A stretch of DNA of 64,000 nucleotides. Origin: Phanerodontia chrysosporium (Eukaryota; Basidiomycota; Agaricomycetes; Polyporales; Phanerochaetaceae). Every line of letters begins with the position of its first letter. Position 1 is the first letter of the stretch. The notes below the pieces were generated by a model, which worked only from the letters and a program-made list of their open reading frames with translations, did not search any database and had not been told where the DNA came from. Made by a program: the position numbers and the translations under genes. Shown here one piece after another: positions 41,941 through 54,200 of this stretch. Where the stretch lies: the NCBI GenBank assembly GCA_001910725.1, contig MJGA01000044.1, positions 78,485 through 142,484 of the forward strand, written 5' to 3'.

Positions 41941-43163
41941 TCGCTCGCTTCGCCTGCTGCCTCTCTTGTCTCTCGTCGCGCTCGTGCCCTCGCTCGTCTT
42001 CCTTCGCGCACTCGGCTGTCGTTCATGTCGTATCCACCTGTATTATGTCGCTCACCGTAACCCGTCACCCCCTCACGCTTTCGCTTTTCTGTATTGTTAC
42101 TTTTGTATTAGTATCTCGTAATCTATGCTGCATACCGCTCTGCCTCGTCCTCCCGGCTGTCCGCTTTGCCTTTGGTTTGCCACCTATTCGCACTTCCAGG
42201 CACATCAAGTAAGTATGAATAATCCACGCCTCAAAGACTCAAGGCTTTGCTTTACCTGTCCTGCACATCACCGCTCTCATACAGCATTCTGTAGATCCCT
42301 GTCTGGTGTTTCTGTGCAGGCATACTCTCCTAACAACTGCTCAGTGCGTGCAGGTCACTCCCCTAATTTGACTTGCCATTGAACAAAGAAAAGGAAAAGG
42401 AAAAGGAAAAGGAAAAGGAAAAGGAAAAGGAAAAGGAAAAGAAAGTATTAGAACTGGTTGGTGCAACACATTCATTGACTTATCACTTACTTTCACCCTT
42501 CGCATGCAGTTGCAATGGCCTTCCAAGCCTACTGTACCTCCTCGTGTCGTTCTCTTGCACTCGACGACATCATTCCTTCCACTGCGCTGCGCTCGAGGTG
42601 CGGTTCTTTCTCTCGTTCGTGTTCAGCCCTCACGTACCCGGCACGCGTACCTCCTTCCTGATCCCCACATTCTCCGGTTGCCATGCGCTCCACGGCTCCT
42701 AAGGGCCGTACCTACGTCTTGATCCGTTTTACCTCACGGAGATTTACCCTGAATCTAACTTTATACGCTAATCACTTTTCGCTCTCGATCGCCAGGCGTT
42801 ATTCCTCGCTAATCATGTCAAATTCCTCCATCCAGGCTGCCTCATCGGGCATCCCTGCCGAATATCGCTACCACGTTTTGTCGCGAATTGTTCCTCAGCA
42901 TCCTCGCCCAGCCGGATCTTTCACCGTTCACTACCACACGGTTGCCCTCACGCTTCTCCTCAGAGTCTCTCTACCCATTCGCCACTCAGCCCACTAGTCC
43001 TATCTTGCTACTATGCCTGTTCAACACCGTGTTCTTCAACCACAGCTTGCTCCTGCTGCTCTTGGACACGCTAGAGCAAACACAACCCGCCTGGACGAAA
43101 TCTTCCTTGACGAGTGAGTTATTGCATTTCATCTCACAGTTCGCCTGAATTTATTCCAATAAC
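41941..43163. other. noncoding stretch with an AAAAGG microsatellite and a possible first exon
   Basis: (AAAAGG)n at about 42387-42444. At 43013 an ATG opens a short coding-like segment (MPVQHRVLQPQLAPAALGHA, ending FLDE) that stops at a good donor GTGAGT near 43113. The expected downstream exon is missing because the duplicated block starts at 43164. Confidence 0.35.
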
Positions 43164-44189
43164 AGGGTTATGAGGGCCTCTAGGATGCACTAGGATGCAC
43201 CTCAAGCACTGCTACCTGCAGCCAAGCGCCCAATTCTGGTGCTAGGTGCCTAGCCCCTTGGCAGTAGACCGTTCACTGGCACAGTGCATTCTAGCAAGGA
43301 TTTCAGCTGCAAAGTGTTGCAGCACGCTTGCTTGCATGCTCAAGGCCTTGGCTAGCCACGGCCGTTTATGGCCGTGTGCTAGCCCTGTGTCTTTTAGCTG
43401 CATGCAAAAGAGAGCAATATACTTCGCAGCTGAAATCCTTGCTAGGACACCACACTATTAGCATGGCTGCCACTGGCAACCACCTGTCAGGACTACAAAA
43501 CCAACCCTAGCATAGGGGCGAGTGACTGTTGTCAGCATTTTGCCTGCCACTGGCAACCACCCGTTCAGAGCAGCCAGAAACCCCAAAATGTGCAAGTGAG
43601 TGTGCTGCACACCTTGCAGGTGAATTCCTTGAGTGAACACACTGCACTGTGCTAGTGTGGGTGCCAGTGGCGACTACCCGTTAAGATCACGAAACCAACC
43701 CTAGCATAAAATCAAGTGAATTAGGGTTTTGCTTGACGATTGCGACCACTCGCCCCTAGCAGGATCTTTCGCCTAGGTGGTCGCCACTGGCGACTGGCTT
43801 TCGTGACAGAGTGTGAACCTATATCTAGGGGTAAACTGAGCACAGCATCGTGCCGGCTGCCACTGGCAACCGATGTTGACTGAGCACTTTATGATTCAAC
43901 GGAACAAGATCACACTATAGATGTCAGAACAGAGCAAGTCGCCAGTGGCAACCTACATGTTTCACACATGCACAAACCCAAGCATAGGGTTGCATTGAGC
44001 ATGGTGTGCCGGTTGTCAATGGCGGCTGGAATTGTTGTTACTAGACTGTGCTTTCAATACGCTGAGATCAGGTCATCCACGCCAAGTGGGGCATCACTGG
44101 CAACAACCACATGGGAGAGCGGTCTCATACACGGAGAAAACCTCCATGCCTTTCGTTGTTGAGAGAACGTGGGCTTGTCAGTCGCCACT
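43164..44189. repeat. duplicated 1026-bp block, copy 2
   Basis: Nearly identical to 11833-12858, with no length change. Here the sequence continues past the point where copy 1 is cut. Confidence 0.9.
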
Positions 44190-45480
44190 GGCGACGAGAG
44201 ATGCTCAAGCGAGCGAGTTAGTTAGTCAGTTACCTCTGGCAACCAGAATTAGCATGTAGCCAACTCTAGCATAGGGTTAGGTGGCTGTTGGCATTATGCT
44301 TGCCAGTGGCGACCACTCGTCAAAACCACAAAATTAATCGTGTCCTCAGCAAAAGTCTATGTTGAAGCAGTTGCCACTGGCGGCTGGCTGTAGTGAATTC
44401 AACCCAAATATAGGGGTTAGTAGACCGTGACGTGTTGGCTGCCACTGGCGACCAACACTCAAAATAACTTATAACAGGGTTACCCGATAGCGGCTTGCTG
44501 ACTGTATACTTGTCAAACTTGCCCTTACAGCCTGCTTCTGAACTTGCTTCATTCTCAAATCTGTGGTGTTGTTTGGAAGCCGTGCCATGGGTAGCACGAT
44601 TGACTTGACTTGGTCAGGCAGATCGCCAATGGCGACCGACAAGTTCCACACATGCACAAACCCAAGCTTAGGGTTATTACATTGAGCACGATATGCTGGC
44701 TGCCAGTGGCGACCCATGTTGTTGCTAGAGTGAGTGGTTAAGGTGAGTAGTTACAATACGGATCGATCACAAGCAGGATCGACGTAGTTTACAATGCAAA
44801 TGTTACCCTGGGCCATCTGGTGAGCTGCGTTGGGTGCCTGTCGGTCGCCAGTGGCGACCGGCTCGACTGAGCATTGCTCCGAGGTGCTAAATGTGGTCAC
44901 CACTGGCAGTTGGACACTTATCCAACAGAACTGCACAGGTCTATCACAGGTTTGGAATCAAAATCAATCAGTCCTTTACAATGGAAAATATATACACACA
45001 TAACCAAGAAGTCGACAGCATGTCCAGGCAGGGGAGATAAAATCCAAGTCCACTTCGCACTCGAGTCTGCCCCCTGAAGTTGGAACATTGTGAAGATTTC
45101 TTCACCACTACTCACCAAGCTCATTATGCAAGAAGTTCACGTTTCTGCACTTCTAAGCTTAACTGCAGATATCAACTGATCCCTGTTCTTTGCATGCAAA
45201 TATGTCAGTTTTTAAAAAAAAAAAACTAATTGAATTCTGCCTTTCTCTTCCGCATTCTCCACCCACATTCTCCACCTTTGAGGCTGCACGCATTTCATTG
45301 GTAGATAGAAAAGTGAATGCTTATTGGATACTACTTGTAATATAACACAAAAACAACGTCCACGACCTGCCGGGCAAAGGTGACCTGCGAAAAACCAACC
45401 AGCTGACATATACGAGGGAGGGAGGGGAGGAATATGCGGACGGATGTCAGTGGAGGCGACGCTGCAGGTGACAAGCCTCT
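44190..45480. repeat. continuation of the repeat with many GTCGCCAGTGGCGAC palindromes
   Basis: Further copies of the GGTCGCCA/TGGCGACC palindrome or its halves near 44305, 44441, 44625, 44706 and 44843-44859. No gene recognised. Confidence 0.55.
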
Positions 45481-48400
45481 TTAGCAAGTCGGGTTTCCCC
45501 GTTTGCGGGTTCTGGCGGAGATCGGCTCGGCGGAGTCACGCGACGACGAAGCGAACGGCTGGGAAGGTGTCTTTTTGGTCCTGGGCTTCGCCTGTTCTGC
45601 TTTCTTGGGATCGCGGCGAGGCTTCTTGACCGGCGGACGCGCTGGACTTGGGCTCCGCTGGGAGGGAGGCAGTGAACTCAACGGAGAGTAGTCACGAATA
45701 GAACTCGTGACACGTCGGCGCGGAGCTAGTTGGACCAATGAGTACGCTGGTCACGTAGATCGCGTAACAACTCACAGGCCATGTTCGAGAACTGCTGCTG
45801 GAGCTCATCCATGTTCACATCAGGGTCAACCGGAGGAGGAGTCGAGGGTTCGTTCTCATCCTCATCCATGCGATCCCCTTGACGTGGCTCCTGCTCGTCA
45901 TCCCCGTCCTCGTCGTCGTTGCTGTAACTCGGCTGACGTGGCTCATCCTCATTGTCGCTGGGATCAAGCTGGTCTTGCTCGTCACCCTGATTGTCGGAGG
46001 GTATGGTACCGGCAGAGATTGAGTTCGACGGCTCCGTGGGGTCGATATCCATGTCTTCAGGCTCCAGAGGCGGTGCGACAGTGGAGTTGCGCCCGGACTT
46101 CTGCTTCCGCCTTGGGGGAACGACTCGCCATTCTCCGCCCTCCTCCGATTCAGGACCAGGCGACGGAGCTGGATCGTTGTCCACGTTCGGCTCGGTCTCA
46201 GTCTCCTGAGCCTTGCCCTTGCCCTTGCCTTTACCTTTGCTCTTGCCCTTGCCCTTGCCTTTGCCCTTGCCCTTGCCGGAGCTCGTTGCCTCGCTGTCAC
46301 GTCGAGCGGTATCGGGAACCTCGTCGTCGTCGTTGTCGTGGTCATTGTCCGAAGTTGAGCCATGGTCGAAGTCGATCTCGTTCTCCCGGTGACCCGCTTG
46401 GGCGTTGAGGGATTTCGCTGTTCAAAGCATTCGTTAGGATATGTTACAAGTGTGTGAATTCCACCAATAGGCTTACCGACGACTGGCGTAATGACCGGCT
46501 TGAACAACATCTCTTGCATGCGAGCCTTACCGAACGCGATGTTGGCGATGGACCGTTCGCCGACGTCAAGTGCAAGGGGCCGGTAGAGGATGACCTGCTT
46601 CGCCTGAGGCGGACGCCAGACACGACCAGTCAGCTGCCGATCTTCTTGAGCGGACCACATAGGGGACTGAGATGCGGAGAAGTAAGCGATGAGGATGCTA
46701 CACGCAAAAGCAGAGGCACATACCTTGAGGATGACGATGTTTGCGCAGTCAATGTTCAGCCCAGACTGACCGACACCCGAGACGACGAGGACGAGAGGTT
46801 CCTTGGACTCGCGGAATTCCTTGAGCACTCGAGCTCGCTTGGTCGGGGAAACCTTGCCAGAGATGAAGAGCGACTTGATGCCCTCCAAGTTAAAGACCTG
46901 AATGTGTCACAGGGCATAGTCAGTGCGTGTATCGGTCAGTGGCAAGCTAATCAACTCACCCTTTTGACCATCTCGTGGTGCGACGTGAACGACTCGTAGA
47001 GGATGACCTTGTCGACAGCGTGGATTTTGTCGAGCCAAAACTGAAGTTCCGTGGACGGGGAGAACTCCGCGCCTGATGCCTTCGCGTTCTGGTACTCTTC
47101 GTACTCCTGAGCTAGCTGGGGATCGTCCGGTGGTGGATGAGAGTACGGTTCACCAGGTACGAGGTCGTTGGTCCAAGCCTGCCACTCTGGATCATCCTCG
47201 TCAATGTCGACGAACCGATCACCTCCAGGGCATTTGTTCACCAGGGGCGGGAGACTGGGCTTGGAGAAGTGGTACTTCAGGATCTTGATCACAGCCTGGA
47301 GTTTCGTAGCCGGTTGTTCCCTCCACTCCTCCAGCGACGCCGGACCTCTCCACAGCTTGTCCTGCAAGAACTTGACGTGATCGAGGACAATACGTGACAG
47401 CAAGTAGAATCGCTGAAAACAGCAGTCAGCGCAATTATCGGAGCAGAGCTTGTGGAAGCAGGGCGGTCACCGGAGGTGACCACCATTGAGCCTCGTACTC
47501 ACATTTGACGGAAATCCCGGAGGCACGTCGGGTTCGTAGTCGTCGTTGTGCATCATCGTGTCCAGAGCCTTAGCTTCGTGATCTTCAAGCTTGAGATAGA
47601 TGTCGACGGAGATGGGCTCCGGTGCATGCCAGACCGAGCGGCCCTCGTGGTCCTTGCTATAGACCGTACGCCGCAACGCTCTCCCTGCGAACCATTTCTG
47701 GACTACGGCACAAAGCTCCTTGGAGACCTCCACGAGCTTTTGGCTGTTCTCCATGTCTTCTCCGCGCAACGCTCGAGCCCGATGGAAGTCCATAGAGTCC
47801 GCCTTCGCCTTGTCTTCACTCTTGGCCTTGCGGAGACGCATCCCCCAGTCCTTCTTGATGTCTTCCGTGACGTGGAATCCTTGCTTGTTGAGCTTGGCGA
47901 GGGTGAGTGCGTTCTGAATCCATGCTGAGTACTACAAGTCCACAGAGTCTGGAGGAGGCTTACCAGGTAATTCGTGACGATCGGTGTTGCAGATGCCGTG
48001 ATAGTGAGCTCCGAACGCTCGACGAAATAGACGAGGGCTTGCAGCCGTGGACCGAAATTCCGCACCTCGTGGACCTCGTCGATGACAATGACGCTGGGCT
48101 TGATCTGGTGGTACAGAGTCGTCTTCGCGCGCTGCGACATGCTGAGTTCGCCTTTCCCGTTGAGCCCAACGTCAGCATCAGCCCAGACTGCCTGGCGCGT
48201 GAATTGTCAGTGACAGAGTTGCTATCAATAGTGCTCAACACACCGTCCGTGTCGTGAGGATAATCCGGCGGTAAGCCGGCATGCGACTGGCGGAGTAAAC
48301 ACGCGTCCAGAAGGCCTTCCGATTGTTCATGTCGAATTTACCGGTGTAGGTGAAGAGGTCGGCCGTTCCGGGCTTCAGCCAGCGATTGAGCTCTTCCTTC

Positions 48401-50238
48401 CATTGACTCAGAAGTGAAGGCGGGACGACGATAAGAGCTGGACGATTGGGGTCCAGGAGGTGGTCCTTGTCGACATTGGCTGCGAAGTGGTAAGGACGGG
48501 TAATGCGAGGTGGTCGCCAGTGGCGACCGCTGCTCGAGGGGGGCTCTGCACCACCAAGTTGGTGGGGTAACAAACTCATCCACCCCGATGCGTGCTTTGT
48601 CTGCGAGTGGTCGCCACTGGCGACCACTCTGCGGCAGGACTCTGCACTGCGAAGTTGGTGGAGTAGCAACTCCGCACCCACTCCGCCAAACGCTCCCCCC
48701 CGCGCATGGCCGCCAATGGCGACTGTTGGAGTGATTGCATCCACTCACCAAATTTTCCGGGATACCGATGATTCACTTTCATGTTCTCCAACGCCGCAAT
48801 CCGGTATGCGAGAAGGGCTATCACCTGAAGGGTCTTTCCGACGCCAACCTCATCGAGAAGCAGCATCGCATCGTGCTTGAAAAGTTGTTCGGCGAGGTGG
48901 TAGAGCCCAACGATCTGGTGGTACTTCAGGGCTGCAGGACTCTTACGGTCCTCTGGCCAGTCCTTCGAGTTCGTCTCGCTGAACTCGCCATAGGGATCGA
49001 TGTGGTCGACGAGGGTCGGAAGTTTGCCAGACGGAAAACCAAGGTTCGCCCACATCTCCGAAGGGACCATGCTGCTCGTAACCTGTTCCGAGGTAATATC
49101 CCATGCGACGTCGACGTTGGCCGCGTTACCCAATATGTTCTCCTGCGGGGGCTCATACTCGATCCCCTCGAGGGCGGAGGCAATGGCGATCTCGATGGAT
49201 GTCTTCAGCTCGTTGTCCGTGAGCTGAAAGAGTTGCACGGCGAGGTCTTTGTTGAGTTCTAATACGCTTTAGCCTTGGAAGACAATTTTACAATCCGAGC
49301 TCTCAACGTACTAACGCCTTCCTCCGTCTCCAGAGCAGACCGCAGTTCTTCGAGGTACTCTTTCAGCTCCCTCCCGATGACGATGTTCTCCTGACTCGGG
49401 ACAATGTCGTAAAATTGAACGATATCTGGAGCGTGCTTGCTGATGGTGCGGATTTCCTTGTGTAGCATTGCCGGAGTTAAAGTCCGGGCCTCCTTCTCGA
49501 GCTCTAAACGCGCAACCAGAATCAGAATAGCATAGACCTGTTTGAATGCAAGAGAACGTACTGTGCCTTGCCTCCTCGACGACCTTCTCGAGCTTCTTGA
49601 TCCTGGTAACTCTCCGCTTCATCGCCGATTTCTCCTTGCTGAGGACAACAACGTAGAGGTTCGTGAGCCAATTCAGAATGTCACCACTGCCGCGGAACGG
49701 ATCAAGGTCGGGATCGAGCAGCCTGCTGCATAACTCCGTGCCATGCCGGTGAACCATCTGGGCGGGCTTGCTCGCCTGGAGAGTTAATAGCACCCACAGC
49801 ACGAATAAGCACCAGTCACACAATGCCTAAGTTTTGAATGCTTACCGCAAAAGCGACATCCATGGATTCCCTGCGCCTCATGCACCCCTCCATGTTCATC
49901 TCGAGCTCGTGGAAGACCTCTGACGCCGTTTGGGTTACCTGCCATTGCGGACGCTCGCTGATTCCCTTATACCATGCCTTGATAAAACCGCTGGCTTCCT
50001 TCGCGTCTGCGCCACCCTGCGACCCGAGGCAGTAAGCTTCGCGCTTTTTTCCAGACACCTTTGAAACGCCTGCAATGAAGCGTTTTACGAGCTTCCGCTG
50101 TGCTGGAGTGAGGGGCAAAACATCGGGCGAAGGATTGTCGTCCCAAAGTGGGCGTTCGACACCTGTGATTGTTTTCCAAATTGGCATCTCCCAGATTTCA
50201 GGGTGGGAGATGAGAATCGTGCGCCAGGTGGCGCCCAT
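45481..50238 (-). CDS. SNF2-type ATPase/helicase, paralogue 1 (1295 aa)
   Basis: Twelve exons, right to left: 50238-49846, 49775-49562, 49503-49312, 49258-48749, 48479-48244, 48191-47964, 47913-47503, 47412-46960, 46897-46724, 46666-46477, 46417-45776, 45725-45481, all phase-consistent. SF2 motifs: I LLLDEVGVGKT, Ia IVVPPSLLSQW, II VIDEVHEV, III TITASATPI, V SGVGQSGLNIDCAN, VI QEDRQLTGRVWRPPQ. SNF2 proteins use ATP to move DNA or nucleosomes. The N-terminal ~380 residues and the acidic/basic C-terminus (a GK repeat) are of unknown family. A further 5' exon is possible, since the paralogue has about 40 extra N-terminal residues. Intron 4 (269 nt) contains palindromic repeats. Confidence 0.85.
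48512..48722. repeat. palindrome copies inside intron 4 of SNF2 paralogue 1
   Basis: GGTCGCCA-N-TGGCGACC at 48512-48528 and 48609-48625, and a degenerate copy (GCCGCCAATGGCGAC) near 48710, linked by a related ~95-bp unit. Confidence 0.8.
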
Positions 50239-51265
50239 CGCAGTCTATGTCAATGTCGTCAGTTGAAGAGGAGTGTTTTCGAGGGCAAAGGGCGTATCCA
50301 ACTGATCAGAGCATGAGGGTCTTATATGGAGCACAGAGCTGGTTACATTGTCGCAGCGGCAAATGGAAACCCGTATCTGATCACCATCAGATAGCATGGA
50401 AGAGCGGAGATCATCAAAACAGGTGTGCAGAGCCAGACGATCAGGGGTTTCCAAACGCCGATCGTCTGCCCCACCCGACTAAAACGCTTGACACCCGAGC
50501 AGTGCGCCCAAGTGCTCGCCAGTGGCAACCATGGCGCATAGGAATCCTGGATGTAGTCGGAGTTTGTTTCGCTGCAACGCAGAGAGTGCGGTGCGAGGGT
50601 TATAGCAGCTGCGCAATTAGGCGCCCACAGCGTTGGGTGAGCCAATGGGATCGCAGCTCAGGACGTGGCCAATGAGGTCGAGCAAAAATCATCCAACACC
50701 TATCTGGCACTCTCCCCCCAGGCACCAGTTCTTAATAGTGAATCAGAATCCCACTAGAAACTCGGTGAATCTGGGCATTAAGTGGGTGACTTCCCATAAG
50801 CAACTTAGGGAGTACTGGACGCTTCAGACAACTTTCCCAAGTTTGCATAAGAAAAGCATGACACAGTTGATACGAACCCCACTTCCCAGATGGTAACTCC
50901 ACTGTTTCCGATCTGCTTTCCGTCTAAAATCTGGAGAAGGGTAAGTACCCTCTTGTTGCCCAAGAAAGGTAAGTGAAGGATACGGGCCTTACTCTTATGG
51001 CAACTCCGAGTCAACATCCTGATCGCAGTTCTCCAATGACAGGTTCGGCACATTCGTGTCTAAACGTCACCGCAGTTGGGCTTATCGGTTGGATGCGCGA
51101 GCTAGGTGGCTGCGTTGTCACACCCACACAGCCACGCCTCTACTCTAGACACGTAGCTGTCCCCAAATCCTTATGCGAAGTCACCCATTACAGGTCATGA
51201 CTACTACTACTACAGGAGGCAAAAATCAGGCATTACAGAACAAGAACTGCGGTAACGACAGATCT
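50239..51265. other. spacer between the two SNF2 genes
   Basis: No gene firmly supported; an upstream exon of paralogue 1 could lie here. One degenerate palindrome (CTCGCCAGTGGCAACC) at about 50515. Confidence 0.4.
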
Positions 51266-54200
51266 TCAAAGCTTCGGTAGCTTATCGAACGCCAGAGGTG
51301 GAGCCCTGACGACCCTCTGTGTGCGCGTTCCGCTCGCCTTGCCCAAGACTGCACTTGCCTTCCGGGGATGCTTCGATGTGGAGGGCTCATCGCTGTCCTC
51401 CTCGATGTCCTCGATGACAGCCTGACCTTTTCCCTTGTCAGCCTTCGTCTTGCGATTGCCTTTGATGGATGTCCCTGCATGCTCCTTGGAAGGCTCGATG
51501 CGCATTTTCTTCTTCAGACGCAGAGGCGGAGATGACTCATGTGCAGGTGGAAGCCTTGAAGTCATGACATCATCGAAATCTTCTGGTGCTGAAGGTCATG
51601 TTCAGTATCTGCATGTGCTAAGATAGACAGCATCCCACTTACACATTGGCAGCTCTGGTTGCAGGGCGATCTTGGGTGCGGGCTGAACAAAGTCCAGGTC
51701 TGTTGAAGTTGGAGACGGAAGAGACGGCGGACTCGATGCCCGCACCGGAGTTCGGGGCGGATCTGGTAACGACCACTCGCTTGTGAGCTCTGGCTGCACG
51801 GGCTCTTCATCACTTTCCTCTTCCTCTTCCATGCGCACAGCCAAGCTACGAATCCGACCTGGCGGAGTGTCCACCACAGACTGAGGAGGAGAGCAGCACT
51901 GAGCTTGAACACTTTGGGCAGTTTCTTCGAAGGTAGAGCGAGACTCACATCAGTTGCCAGTGGACTGGAGACGGACGTTGGCTCTGGTATAGCGGCAGTA
52001 AAGTCCGACGCGACAGATATCGCATCGTCTAAATTCTCCGCCCGTTTCCGTTTGCCCAGCTCAACGGGTGGTGAACTGTCTTCGATCTCAGAAGGGGCAG
52101 GAGTAGGCTGAGGAACGCTTGGCTTTGCCTTCTTGCGAGGTTTCGGCTTCGCCTTCGGTGGTGCAGCAGGTTCCTTCGGCGTAGCCTGCTTGACATTCAC
52201 CCTACCCTTGCCCTTGGTCTCCTCCTCACTTTGAACATCTGCCTCTTCGTCGATACCTTCGTCTTCCTCAGCCTCGCGAGCGGCCACAAGAGTTTGCTCT
52301 ATTCCCCCAAATGATATGAGCAATTCACTCCATTAGCAGATAAGGTGAGTTGCACTCACGGACAAGCGTTGTCATGGCGGGCTTAAAGAACATCTCTTGC
52401 ATTCCTTCCTTGCTGAATGCGATGTTTGCCAGGGACCGTTCGCCAACGTCGAGAGCAAGAGTGCGGTAGACTATCACTTGCTTGACTTGTGGGCGCCTCC
52501 ACACGCGGCCGATAAACTGACTGTCCTCTTGTGCTGACCACATTGGAGACTGAGTGAAAAACAAAGTTGTTCGATTAGTCTCAACCGCATGCCATAAATA
52601 TCTGCCTCACCTTCAGAATGACAATATTCGCGCAGTCAATGTTGAGCCCCGACTGGGCGACGCCAGAGACGACGAGCACCAGTGGCTCTTTCGACTCGCG
52701 GAACTCCTTCAAAATATTCGCTCGCTTCTTCGGTGCAACCTTACCAGAGATAAAGAGGTATTTGATGCCCTCTAGGTCAAACACCTAAGAAACGCTGGTT
52801 AGACAAGGTGGATAACCTTATATGAGCGGTCACTAGCTTACCTTCTTCACAATTGGGTGGTGCGAGGTGAAGGGTTCGTACAAGACCGCCTTATCGACCG
52901 TGCGGGCCTGGTCAAGCCAAAAACGCAATTCCGGGGAGACCGGAATATCAGCTTTTGAGGCTCCAGAGGACGTATGCTTCAGATACTTGTCGTACTCGTC
53001 AACGATGCCTCGTGGATCGTAAGGTGGAGGTTGCTCATATGGCTCTCCAGCAACTAGGTCGTTAGTCCATGCTCTCCACTCATCGTCCTCTGGGTCGCAG
53101 TTCACCAGACGGTATCCATCAGGGCACTTGTTCACTAGAGGTGGAAGTTGGGATTTCCGGAAGTGATGCTTGAGAATCTTTACGACTGCTTGCAACTTGG
53201 TAGACGGCATGTCATTCCACTCATGCAGCGTTCTTGGGCCCTCCCAATGTCGGTTCTTTAGGAACTTTACATGGTCGAGCGCCTTGCGACAGAGCAGGTA
53301 AAAGCGCTAAAAGTAAGAGTCTGTGAGATGGCACCCGAATGACCGCCACTGGCGACCACTTTGCGGCGCTTTGCGGGTAACGCCCCTCCCGCTCCCGCGG
53401 TCACCAAAAACAGCCACTGTGCACACAGACACAAATCATGGAAACAAGAGCACGCACATTGGTGACAGAGTCCCGGGGGTTATCAACATCGACGTCCTCA
53501 TCCGTCATCATTGTGGACAGGGCCTCCGACTCGTGTTCGTGGAGCTTGAGGTACAGGTCAACGGAGATTGGCTCCGGTGCACCCCAAACAGGGCGACCTT
53601 CATTGTCTTTGCTGTAGATCGTCCTTCGCAGGGCCCTCCCCACAAACCATTGCTGCATCGTTCCGCATAGTTCCTGCGATACGACACGAAGATGAGATGC
53701 ATCCTCTGCAAACTCACCACGCTGAGCCTTTGCACGGTCGAATTCCGCATCTGCGCTGCCGCTATCCTTGTCTTGCCTCTTCGCCTTACGAAGGCGCGCT
53801 GCCCAGGAATTCTTCAACGAGTCCGTGACATGGTGACCCTGCTTCGTAAGCTTCGCGAGGGTCAATGCGTTCTGAAAGACAGTTGGTAGTAAGCAAAGTT
53901 TTGTAATAGCAGAGCCGTCTTACTAGGTAGTTGGTAACGATGGGCGTCGCGGAAGCAGTAATGGTGAGCTCCGATTTCTCCACAAAATGGACCAGAGCAT
54001 CGAGGCGCGGTCCAAAGTTCCGCACTTCGTGCACCTCGTCGATAACAAACACGCCAGGGGTGATCTGATACAAGGTGTTCTTCACTTTGGCACTTGATGA
54101 GATAGTGCCAATGCCGGTAATCGCGACTTCAGCGTCGGACCATAGCGCCTAGCAAGAATGATCATCTGTGGGCAAAGGCCGGAATGCAGTTGCACGCACC

